From positions 1,798,001 through 1,862,000 of the forward strand of contig NC_014151.1 of NCBI RefSeq assembly GCF_000092865.1: 64,000 nt of DNA. Direction: 5' to 3'. Positions 8,191-17,500 of this stretch are shown piece by piece. A program made the translations under genes and the position numbers. Origin of the DNA: Cellulomonas flavigena DSM 20109. GTDB taxonomy: Bacteria; Actinomycetota; Actinomycetes; Actinomycetales; Cellulomonadaceae. A model generated the notes under the pieces. That model worked only from the letters and a program-made list of their open reading frames with translations, was not told where the DNA came from and ran no database searches. Position 1 is the first letter of the stretch; each line of letters starts with the position of its first letter.

Positions 8191-8577
8191 GTGGCACGCG
8201 TGAAGCGGGCGGTCAACGCCCAGAAGAAGCGCCGCTCGACCCTCGAGCGCGCGAGCGGCTACCGCGGGCAGCGCTCGCGCCTGTACCGCAAGGCCAAGGA
8301 GCAGGTCACCCACTCGCTGGTGTACGCCTACCGCGACCGCAAGGCGCGCAAGGGCGACTTCCGCAAGCTGTGGATCCAGCGGATCAACGCGGCGGCCCGC
8401 GAGAACGGCATGACGTACAACCGCCTCATCCAGGGCCTCAAGGCCGCGGGTGTCGAGGTCGACCGTCGCGTCCTCGCCGACCTGGCCGTCAACGACGCCG
8501 CGGCGTTCGCCGCGCTCGTCCAGGTCGCCAAGGCCGCCCTCCCCGAGGACGTCAACGCGCCCCGCGCGGCTGCCTGA
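8191..8577 (+). CDS. rplT: 50S ribosomal protein L20
   Basis: The 128-residue L20 protein binds 23S rRNA early in 50S assembly and in many bacteria represses its own operon through the leader. It starts [15 protein letters not shown] and carries [16 protein letters not shown] and [18 protein letters not shown], all family hallmarks. The start is GTG at 8191 with GCAAGGAG just upstream. A strong terminator hairpin lies 44 bases after the stop. Confidence 0.97.
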   Translation: MARVKRAVNAQKKRRSTLERASGYRGQRSRLYRKAKEQVTHSLVYAYRDRKARKGDFRKLWIQRINAAARENGMTYNRLIQGLKAAGVEVDRRVLADLAVNDAAAFAALVQVAKAALPEDVNAPRAAA

Positions 8578-8620
8578 CCTCCGCGCGACCCGGCCCCCGC
8601 GGGCCGACCCGCGCCCGACC

Positions 8621-8653
8621 ACGCCCCCGCCGTCCCCGTGACGGCGGGGGCGT
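8621..8653 (+). terminator. Terminator of infC-rpmI-rplT
   Basis: A perfect 13-bp stem (ACGCCCCCGCCGT at 8621-8633, ACGGCGGGGGCGT at 8641-8653) with a 7-base loop, followed by TCGTCG instead of a U-tract. Confidence 0.8.
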
Positions 8654-8675
8654 CGTCGTCCGCACCCCTCCCGCC

Positions 8676-8807
8676 ACCGGGACCTGGCTCACCGCCCCGA
8701 CGCCCGGTCGGGCGGCGTCGTCCCGGTCGGCGGGGACCCATGCGCCGAGCGGAACCTGGCTCACCGTCGAGCGCTCCGGTCGGGGAGCGAGGTTCCGGTC
8801 GGCGGGG
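8676..8807 (+). repeat. Two tandem copies of a structured hairpin element (72-bp period)
   Basis: Copy 1 is about 8676-8735 and copy 2 about 8748-8807, exactly 72 bases apart. Both keep ACCTGGCTCACCG (8682-8694; 8754-8766), a GGTC apical loop (8706-8709; 8778-8781) and CCGGTCGGCGGGG (8723-8735; 8795-8807). The outer stem is GGGAC/GTCCC in copy 1 and GGAAC/GTTCC in copy 2, a compensatory change. The inner stem is GACGCC/GGCGTC in copy 1 and CGCTCC/GGAGCG in copy 2, different in sequence but still paired. It lies between the rplT terminator and the methyltransferase start. No known RNA family was recognised. Confidence 0.65.
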
Positions 8808-8833
8808 TGGGGGAGGGGTGGGCACGGGGAAGG

Positions 8834-8845
8834 GATGATGGGGTC
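8834..8845 (+). promoter_or_regulatory. Leaderless-type -10 before the SpoU methyltransferase
   Basis: GATGAT (8834-8839) is followed by 6 bases and the GTG at 8846. AAGGGA just upstream could alternatively act as a ribosome binding site. Confidence 0.4.
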
Positions 8846-9676
8846 GTGCCCGACGAGCTGATGACGAACCCCCGTGCGGACCGCGTGAAGGCCGTACGTG
8901 CGTTGGCGAGCCGCAGCGTGCGGCGCCGGACCGGGACCTTCCTGGTGGAGGGGCCGCAGGCGGTGCGCGAGGCGGTCGCACCCGGGTCGCCGCGCGTGCA
9001 CGACGTGTACGTGACGGTCGACGCCGCGGCGCGGTACCCCGAGATCGTCGCCGCGGCGCGGGACGTCGGCGCGCGGGTGCGGAACGGGACGCCCGACGTC
9101 CTCGACGCGATGAGCGCGGACGCCCAGGGCGTCGTCGCGGTGGTCGACCAGGTGGGTGCCGGCCTCGACGACGTGCTCACGAGGAGGCCGCGCCTCGTGG
9201 CGGTGCTCGCGCACGTGCGCGACCCGGGGAACGCCGGGACCGTGCTGCGGGCGGCCGACGCGGCGGGCGCCGACGCCGTGGTGCTGACCGCGAGCAGCGT
9301 CGACGTGCACAACCCCAAGACCGTGCGCTCCACCGCGGGCTCCCTCTTCCACCTGCCGGTCGTGCCCGGACCCGAGCTCCCGGACGCGGTCGGCGCGCTG
9401 CGCTCCGCCGGTCTGACGGTGCTGGCGGCCGCCGGGTCGGGCGAGCACGACCTCGACGACCTGCTCGACGTCGTCGGGGCCGCACCCGCAGGCGTCCCGG
9501 ACCTCTCGAGGCCGACGGCCTGGGTGTTCGGCAACGAGGCGTGGGGCCTTCGCGACGAGGACCTCGCGCTGGCGGACGCCACCGTGCGGGTGCCGCTGCG
9601 CGGTCGGGCCGAGTCGCTCAACCTCGCGACGGCCGCGACGGTGTGCCTCTACGCCTCCGGTCGCGCGCACCGCTGA
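8846..9676 (+). CDS. TrmH/SpoU-family RNA 2'-O-methyltransferase
   Basis: Methylates a ribose in rRNA or tRNA with S-adenosylmethionine. An N-terminal substrate-binding domain (LASRSVRRRTGTFLVEG) precedes the SPOUT knot with its three motifs: AHVRDPGNAGTVLRAADAAG, TAWVFGNEAWGLRDED and PLRGRAESLNLATAATV. The GTG at 8846 is preferred; the ATG at 8861 is an alternative. The protein (276 residues) is normal for the RlmB/TsnR-like group usually encoded between rplT and pheS, so a 23S rRNA target is likely, but the exact nucleotide cannot be told. Confidence 0.9.
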   Translation: MPDELMTNPRADRVKAVRALASRSVRRRTGTFLVEGPQAVREAVAPGSPRVHDVYVTVDAAARYPEIVAAARDVGARVRNGTPDVLDAMSADAQGVVAVVDQVGAGLDDVLTRRPRLVAVLAHVRDPGNAGTVLRAADAAGADAVVLTASSVDVHNPKTVRSTAGSLFHLPVVPGPELPDAVGALRSAGLTVLAAAGSGEHDLDDLLDVVGAAPAGVPDLSRPTAWVFGNEAWGLRDEDLALADATVRVPLRGRAESLNLATAATVCLYASGRAHR

Positions 9677-9691
9677 GCGCGTCGCACCTGG

Positions 9692-9703
9692 CAGGCTGGG
9701 GGC
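9692..9703 (+). promoter_or_regulatory. Leaderless-type -10 before thpR
   Basis: CAGGCT (9692-9697) is followed by 6 bases and the ATG at 9704. Confidence 0.4.
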
Positions 9704-10372
9704 ATGCGACTGTTCGCCGCGGTGTGGCCCGACGAGGACGTCCTCGACCACCTCGACCTCGCGCTCGCCGTGGTGCGCCGGGGCGTCGCCTCCCCGGACG
9801 ACGGCGTGCGGTGGTCGGCGCGCGAGGCGTGGCATCTCACCGCCGCCTTCTACGGCCACCTGCCCGACGCGGGCACCGACGACCTCGCGGCGGACCTCGA
9901 GCGCGCGGCGGCGCGTCGCGCGCCGTTCGACCTGCAGCTGCGCGGTGCGGGCGTGTTCTCCCACCGCACCCTGTGGGTCGGGACGGGTCGCGACGTCGAG
10001 GCCATGACCGCGCTCGCGGGCGCCGCGCGCGCGGTGGGGGAGGAGCACGGTGCGGCGCCCGACAGCCGGGTGCGGCACCGGCCCCACCTCACGGTCGGCC
10101 GCGTGCGTCCCGGGTCGCGCCCGCCGCGCCGCGCCGCGCGTGCGGGGGTGGCGGGGCGTCCCGGGGGTCGGGGGCCGGGCCGGGGATCCGCCGCCGACGT
10201 GCGCGAGCTCGGGCCGGCGGAGGTGTTCGAGCAGGCCCTCGCGGTGTACGAGGGACCCACGTGGCGCGTCGAGGCGCTGTCGCTCGTCGCCTCCCGGCCG
10301 GGCGAGGGCCGTGGTGGGGGGCCGCTCTACACGCGGCTGGCGGACCTCCCGCTGGGCACGGGCGCGGACTGA
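9704..10372 (+). CDS. thpR: RNA 2',3'-cyclic phosphodiesterase (2H family)
   Basis: Hydrolyses 2',3'-cyclic phosphate ends of RNA; older name LigT. Both catalytic HxTx motifs are present: WHLTAAFYG (His44, Thr46) and HRPHLTVGRV (His128, Thr130). The N-terminus MRLFAAVWPDEDVLDHL is typical. An Arg/Gly-rich insert of about 20 residues follows the second motif, and the C-terminus GPLYTRLADLPLG is common in actinobacterial members. The ATG at 9704 has no clear ribosome binding site but a -10 6 nt upstream. Confidence 0.9.
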   Translation: MRLFAAVWPDEDVLDHLDLALAVVRRGVASPDDGVRWSAREAWHLTAAFYGHLPDAGTDDLAADLERAAARRAPFDLQLRGAGVFSHRTLWVGTGRDVEAMTALAGAARAVGEEHGAAPDSRVRHRPHLTVGRVRPGSRPPRRAARAGVAGRPGGRGPGRGSAADVRELGPAEVFEQALAVYEGPTWRVEALSLVASRPGEGRGGGPLYTRLADLPLGTGAD

Positions 10373-10409
10373 CGGTGGTATCGGCTCGTCCACGGTCGAG
10401 GCCGTGTGG

Positions 10410-10421
10410 CACGCTGGGGAC
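10410..10421 (+). promoter_or_regulatory. Leaderless-type -10 before the pheS upstream small frame
   Basis: CACGCT (10410-10415) is followed by 6 bases and the GTG at 10422, the same layout as before other genes here. Confidence 0.35.
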
Positions 10422-10511
10422 GTGCACCAGGTCCTCGTCCCCCGCGCGGCGGGTGGTCACCGATTTCCGTGGCCCGTCCCGGGCCGCGCGGACCGCGCAC
10501 GCGCACGCTGA
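10422..10511 (+). CDS. Possible 29-residue leader peptide upstream of pheS
   Basis: A short GTG-started frame ends in TGA at 10509-10511, about 150 bases before pheS. The peptide begins VHQVLVPRAAGGHRFPWPV and contains one Phe encoded by TTT, a rare codon at this GC content (10464-10466). A GGCCCG/CGGGCC hairpin (10471-10485) starts 5 bases after that codon, and a GCACGC/GCGTGC hairpin (10503-10520) spans the stop. This resembles a transcription or translation attenuator sensing charged tRNA-Phe, but one Phe codon is thin evidence and a promoter-like TAGACT lies further downstream. Confidence 0.35.
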   Translation: MHQVLVPRAAGGHRFPWPVPGRADRARAR

Positions 10512-10572
10512 GCCGCGTGCCCCCACGGTGACGTCCTGCGGGACGCTCCGACGGCCTCGGGACGGGCGCCAC

Positions 10573-10578
10573 TAGACT
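10573..10578 (+). promoter_or_regulatory. Candidate -10 of the pheST promoter
   Basis: TAGACT lies 80 bases before pheS. No clear -35 is visible at 16-18 bases. The remaining 10373-10658 interval holds the small frame described separately and nothing else recognised. Confidence 0.4.
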
Positions 10579-10616
10579 GCCCAGTCGGCCCCCGCACCCA
10601 CGCGTCCTCGTCGTGA

Positions 10617-11729
<1,113 letters not shown>

Positions 11730-11730
11730 C

Positions 11731-14310
11731 ATGCCCCGTATCCCGCTGACCTGGCTCGGCGAGCACGTCGAGCTGCCCGCCGGCCTCACGGCCGAGCAGC
11801 TCGCCGCCGACCTCGTGCGCGTCGGCCTGGAGGAAGAGGCGATCCACTCCTCGGGCGTGAGCGGCCCGCTCGTCGTCGGCCAGGTGCTCGAGCTGATGCC
11901 CGAGCCGCAGAAGAACGGCAAGACGATCAACTGGTGCCAGGTCGACGTGGGCGCGCACAACGCGCTCGACGAGGCCGGGAACCCGACCGTGCCGCGCGGC
12001 ATCGTGTGCGGCGCGCACAACTTCGGTGTGGGCGACCGCGTCGTCGTCGCGCTCCCCGGTGCCGTGCTGCCGGGGCCGTTCGCGATCTCGGCGCGCCGGA
12101 CGTACGGGCACGTGTCCGACGGCATGATCTGCTCGCAGCGCGAGCTGGGCCTCGGGGACGACCACGCCGGCATCATCGTGCTGTCGCGCCTCGGCCACGG
12201 GGAGGACGCGACGGCACCCGGCACGGACGCCCTCGCGCTGCTCGGCCTCGGCGACGAGGTCCTCGAGATCAACGTGACGCCCGACCGCGGGTACTGCTTC
12301 TCGATGCGCGGCGTCGCTCGCGAGTACGCGCACTCCACGGGAGCCGCGTTCACCGACCCGGGCGTCGAGACGCCCGAGACCCTGCGCGAGCGCCCCGCGG
12401 GCTTCGCGGTCGAGATCGAGGAGGACGCCGGCATCCACGGCGTGCCGGGCTGCGACCGCTTCGTCGCGCAGGTCGTCCGCGGCGTGCGGGCCTCGGGCCC
12501 GTCGCCGGCGTGGATGCAGCGCCGCCTGACGCAGGCCGGCATGCGGCCCATCAGCCTCGCGGTCGACGTGACGAACTACGTCATGCTCGACCTCGGCCAG
12601 CCGATGCACGCCTACGACCTGGGCACCGTGACGGCGCCCGTCGTCGTGCGGCGCGCGCGTCCCGGCGAGAAGGCCACGACGCTGGACGACGTCGAGCGGG
12701 CGCTCGACCCGCAGGACCTGCTCATCACCGACTCCACCGGCGGGCGCGCGGCACGCGTGCTGGGCATCGCGGGCGTCATGGGCGGCGCGGACTCCGAGGT
12801 GTCCGACGCGACGACCGACCTGCTGCTGGAGGCCGCGCACTTCGACCCCGTGAGCATCGCGCGGTCGTCGCGGCGTCACCGGCTGACGTCGGAGGCGTCC
12901 AAGCGGTTCGAGCGCGGGGTCGACCCCCGGCTCGCCCGGGTGGCCGTCGCGCGTGCCGCGGCGCTGCTCGTCGAGCACGGCGGCGGCACCGCCGACGACG
13001 CGCTGACGGACGTCGACCGTACGCGGCCGGCGCCGGTCGTCGCGTTGGACCCGTCGCAGGCCGCGCGCCTGGTCGGGGTGCCGTACACGGACGACGAGGT
13101 GCGCACGACGCTGACGGACATCGGCTGCGAGGTCGACTGCGCCACGACGCCGTGGCAGGTGCGCGTGCCGTCGTGGCGTCCGGACCTCGTCGTCGGGGTC
13201 GACCTGGTCGAGGAGGTCGCGCGGCTGCGCGGCTACGACGCGATCCCGTCGCTCGTGCCGCCCGCGCCCTCGGGGACGGGGCTGACGCGCGGGCAGCGGC
13301 TGCGCCGCGCGGTCGCGGACACGCTCGCCGCCGGGGGGCTCGTCGAGGTGCTGAGCTACCCGTTCGTCGGCGCCGACCAGCTCGAGGTGCTCGGGTTGCC
13401 GGCCGGGGACGAGCGGCGCCGGGCCGTCCGGCTGGTCAACCCGCTGGCTGACGGCCAACCGCTCATGCGGACCGACCTGCTCGTCACCCTGCTGGACACG
13501 GCGCGCCGGAACGTCGCGCGCGGCAACGTCGACCTCGGTCTGTACGAGCTGGGGCTCGTCACGCTGCCCGACGTCGGTGCGCCGCCCGCACCCCGCCTGC
13601 CCGGGGGGGTGCGCCCGAGCGACGGGCAGCTCGCGGCGCTGGAGAAGGCCGTGCCCGCGCAGCCCCTGCACGTCGCGGGCGTCCTGGCAGGTCTCGCCGA
13701 GCCGGCGCGCCGCGGGAGCGTGGGTCGCCGGGCTGACCTCGAGGACGTGCTGGCGCACGTGCAGCGCGTCGCGCAGGTCGTCGGCGTGGAGCTCTCCGCC
13801 ACGGCGGACCGCGAGCGGGCGCCGTTCCACCCGGGCCGGTGCGCGCGGCTGACGGTCCCGTCGGGCGCCGTCGTCGGCCACGCCGGCGAGCTGCACCCGA
13901 AGGTCGTCGCGGCGCTGGACCTGCCGGCCCGCGCGGTCGCGTTCGAGCTGGACCTGACGGCGCTGCTCGCCGCGACGCCGTCCGAGCCGGTGCCGGCCAC
14001 CCCGGTGTCGACGTTCCCCGTCGCCAAGGAGGACGTCGCTCTCGTGGTGGCCGACGACGTGCCGGTCGCGGACGTCCTCGCGGCCGTCCGCGCGGGTGCG
14101 GCGGGCAGCGCGGCGGGTGACGTCCTGGAGGACCTGCACGTGTTCGACGTGTACGCGGGCGACCAGGTCGGTCCCGGGCGCAAGTCCGTCGCGTTCGCGT
14201 TGCGGCTGCGCGCGCAGGACCGCACGCTGACGGCCGCCGAGACCGCGGCCGTGCGGGATGCGGTCGTGGCCGAGGCGCACGCACGGGTCGGGGCCACGCT
14301 GCGCGCGTGA
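11731..14310 (+). CDS. pheT: Phenylalanyl-tRNA synthetase beta subunit
   Basis: The 859-residue beta subunit carries a tRNA-binding OB domain near the N-terminus (VVGQVLELMPEPQKNGKTI), the B3/B4 editing domain that removes mischarged Tyr, the B5 domain, an inactive class II core, and the C-terminal FDX-ACB domain that binds the tRNA anticodon (VSTFPVAKEDVALVV, ending at RVGATLRA). Length and domain order are normal. It starts one base after the pheS stop and ends before a strong hairpin at 14327. Confidence 0.97.
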   Translation: MPRIPLTWLGEHVELPAGLTAEQLAADLVRVGLEEEAIHSSGVSGPLVVGQVLELMPEPQKNGKTINWCQVDVGAHNALDEAGNPTVPRGIVCGAHNFGVGDRVVVALPGAVLPGPFAISARRTYGHVSDGMICSQRELGLGDDHAGIIVLSRLGHGEDATAPGTDALALLGLGDEVLEINVTPDRGYCFSMRGVAREYAHSTGAAFTDPGVETPETLRERPAGFAVEIEEDAGIHGVPGCDRFVAQVVRGVRASGPSPAWMQRRLTQAGMRPISLAVDVTNYVMLDLGQPMHAYDLGTVTAPVVVRRARPGEKATTLDDVERALDPQDLLITDSTGGRAARVLGIAGVMGGADSEVSDATTDLLLEAAHFDPVSIARSSRRHRLTSEASKRFERGVDPRLARVAVARAAALLVEHGGGTADDALTDVDRTRPAPVVALDPSQAARLVGVPYTDDEVRTTLTDIGCEVDCATTPWQVRVPSWRPDLVVGVDLVEEVARLRGYDAIPSLVPPAPSGTGLTRGQRLRRAVADTLAAGGLVEVLSYPFVGADQLEVLGLPAGDERRRAVRLVNPLADGQPLMRTDLLVTLLDTARRNVARGNVDLGLYELGLVTLPDVGAPPAPRLPGGVRPSDGQLAALEKAVPAQPLHVAGVLAGLAEPARRGSVGRRADLEDVLAHVQRVAQVVGVELSATADRERAPFHPGRCARLTVPSGAVVGHAGELHPKVVAALDLPARAVAFELDLTALLAATPSEPVPATPVSTFPVAKEDVALVVADDVPVADVLAAVRAGAAGSAAGDVLEDLHVFDVYAGDQVGPGRKSVAFALRLRAQDRTLTAAETAAVRDAVVAEAHARVGATLRA

Positions 14311-14326
14311 GGCACCCGCGGCACGC

Positions 14327-14355
14327 GGGCCGCGGGGCGCTCGTCCCCGCGGCCC
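14327..14355 (+). terminator. Terminator of pheST
   Basis: A perfect 11-bp GC stem (GGGCCGCGGGG with CCCCGCGGCCC) with a 7-base loop starts 17 bases after the pheT stop. No U-tract. Confidence 0.75.
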
Positions 14356-14412
14356 CATGCGGGCGGCCCGCAGTGGTGCCGGAACCGGGACGAATGCCGC
14401 GTGGTCGGACGA

Positions 14413-14459
14413 GTTCACCAGAAAGTTACTGTCGGGTAGTTGCGGCAGATCGGGTGAAC
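14413..14459 (+). promoter_or_regulatory. Promoter with PHO-box-like repeats before the secreted nuclease
   Basis: GTTCACC (14413-14419) is followed 12 bases on by GTTACTG (14425-14431), and GGTGAAC, its inverse, lies at 14453-14459. GTTCACC is the core of actinobacterial PhoP boxes, although the classical repeat step is 11 bases. TTCACC (14414-14419) and TAGTTG (14437-14442) are 17 bases apart and could be the -35 and -10, so PhoP would bind over the -35. The rest of 14356-14556 holds nothing recognised. Confidence 0.45.
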
Positions 14460-14556
14460 CGCGCAAGGTGAGGACAGTCGTCCAGGTGACGGCGTCTTGC
14501 CCGCGCGACGGGGCGCGTCCCACGCCCCTCCGTCGCGCCCGACGGAGGGGACCCCC

Positions 14557-17500
14557 TTGCACGCTCGACCACGCCCTGCCATCGGAGCGCTCGCGGCGCT
14601 CGCACTCGTGCTCACCGGTGGCGTCGCCACCGCCGGCGCGGCGCACGCGGCGCCGGCCACCACTGCGCCGCTCGTGATCAACGAGGTGTACGGAGGCGGG
14701 GGCAACTCCGGCGCGACGTACGACCGTGACTTCGTCGAGCTGTACAACCCGACGGCCGAGCCCGTGGACACGGCCGGCTGGTCGGTCCAGTACGCGTCGG
14801 CAGCCGGTGCCGTCTACCAGGTGACGCCGCTGACGGGTGTGGTCCCCGCGGGCGGCCAGCTGCTCGTCGCCCAGGCGGCGGGTTCCGGCGGGACCGTCAC
14901 CGTCGAGGGCGACGTGGTCGGCACGATCCCCATGAGCTCGACGTCCGGCAAGGTCGCGCTGGTCGCGGCGACCGGTGCCCTGACGTGCGCCGGCACGTGC
15001 TCTGCGGCACCCGAGGTCGTCGACCTCGTCGGGTACGGGGCCGCGAACGACTACGCTGGCACCGGTCCCGCTCCTGGTCTGACGAACGCCACGTCGGCGT
15101 CGCGCGACGCCGCCCACACCCACACCGCAGACAACGCGGCCGACTTCACGGCGGGCACGCCGACGCCCCAGGGCCTGGGGGGAGGTTCCGCCCCGGACGA
15201 CGGGACGTACACCGTCGCGGAGATCCAGGGCACGGGCACGGCGTCGCCCCTGGTGGGCGCGACCGTCACGACGTCGGGTGTCGTCACGGCGGCGTACCCG
15301 ACCGGTGGCTTCCAGGGGTACGTCATCCAGACGCCGGGCACGGGAGGGGCGCTCGACCCGGCGCGGAACGCGTCCGACGCGGTCTTCGTGTACTCGTCCG
15401 CCACCGTCGGGTCCGTCACGGTCGGCGACCACGTCGAGGTCACGGGCGTGGTGAGCGAGTTCAACGGCCTCACGGAGATCACGGTCGCTGCGGGCGGCCT
15501 GCGTGCGCTGCCCGACGCGGCCGACGTCGCGCCGCTGACCGGGTCGTGGCCCGCCACGGCGGAGGGGCGCGAGGCGATCGAGTCGATGCTGCTCGCGCCG
15601 GAGGGGCACTTCACGGTCACGAACACCTACTCGACCAACCAGTACGGCGAGGTCGGCCTCGCGGCCGGCACGACTCCGCTGCTGCAGCCCACCGAGGTCG
15701 GGCGACCCGGCTCGCCGGAAGCCGCGGGGGCCGTCGCCGACAACGCGGCCCGCGGGGTGGTCCTCGACGACGGCGCCACGACCAACTTCCTGTCGTCGGC
15801 CAACCAGTCGCTGACGCCGCCGTACCTCTCGCTCGAGAACCCGGTGCGCGTCGGCGCGGCCGCGACGTTCACCGAGCCGGTCGTCGTCGACTACCGGAAC
15901 AACTCGTGGAAGCTCAACCCGACCCGCCCGTACGTGGCCGGCGGACCCGCACCCGTGACGTTCGAGAACGACCGCACGCCGACGCCGGCCGCGGTCGGCG
16001 GCGACGTGACCGTCGCGTCGTTCAACGTGCTCAACTACTTCACGACGCTCGGCGCGGACACCGCTGCGTGCGAGGCCTACCGCGACCGCGCCGGTGACCC
16101 GGTGACGGTCAGCACGGGCTGCGCGCAGCGCGGTGCGTGGGACCCGGACGACCTGCAGCGCCAGCAGGACAAGATCGTCGCCGCGATCGACGCACTGGAC
16201 GCGGACGTCGTCGGGCTGCTGGAGATCGAGAACTCCGCGGTCGTCGACGGTGTCGCCGACGAGGCCCTCGGAACCCTCGTCGACGCGTTGAACGCGGCCG
16301 CCGGGGCCGGCACGTGGGCGTTCGTCCCGTCGTCGGACGAGCTGCCGGACGTGGCCCTGCAGGACACCATCACGAACGCGCTGATCTACCGCACGGCGTC
16401 GGTCGAGCGCACGGGGGAGTCGCGGGCCCTCGGGACCGCCAGCGCGTCCGGGCAGGCGTTCGCGAACGCCCGGGAGCCGATCGCCCAGGCCTTCACGCCC
16501 GTGGGTGGCGGTGAGCCCGTGCTCGTCGTCGTCAACCACCTCAAGTCCAAGGGCTCGGCGGGCCCGTGGACCGGCGACGCCGACACGGGCGACGGGCAGG
16601 GCGCGTCGAACGAGTCCCGGGTGCGTCAGGCGACCGCGCTGCGGGACTGGGTGCCGACCGTCCAGGGCGACGTCGAGGCCGTGGCGCTGGTGGGCGACTT
16701 CAACGCCTACACGCGCGAGGACCCGCTGCAGGTGCTGTACGACGCGGGCTACGTCGACGCGGTCGAGACGCTGGCGCCCGGGCAGTGGTCGTACTCGTTC
16801 TCTGGCCTGTCGGGCTCGCTCGACCACGTGCTGCTCAACGAGGCCGCGCGTGCGCGAGCGACCGGCGCCGACGTGTGGGAGATCAACGCCGAGGAGTCCG
16901 TCGCCCTCGAGTACAGCAGGTACAACTACCACGGCAGCCTGTTCCACGCCGACGACCCGTACCGCTCGTCCGACCACGACCCGGTGCTCGTCGGGCTGTC
17001 CGCCGGCGAGTCGGACGACGGACCCGTCGACCTGACGTTCCTCAACATCAACGACTTCCACGGTCGCATCGACGGCAACACCGTGAAGTTCGCCGGGACC
17101 GTCGAGGAGCAGCGCGCGGCGGCCGAGGGCCCGGTCGCGTTCCTCTCCGCCGGGGACAACATCGGCGCGTCGCTGTTCGCGTCGTCGGTGCAGCAGGACC
17201 AGCCGACGATCGACGTGCTCGACGCTCTCGACCTGGCGGCCTCCGCTGTCGGGAACCACGAGTTCGACGCGGGCTACCAGGACCTCGTGGACCGCGTGAT
17301 CGCGGACGGCGCCAACGCCCGGTTCCCGTACCTGGGCGCCAACGTGTACCTCGAGGGCACGGCGACGTCCGCGCTCGACGAGTACGCGCTGCTCGACATG
17401 GACGGCGTGACCGTCGGCGTCATCGGCGCGGTCACGCAGGAGACGCCGACGCTCGTGCGGCCGGACGGGATCGCCGGGCTGGAGTTCGGCGACCCCGTCG

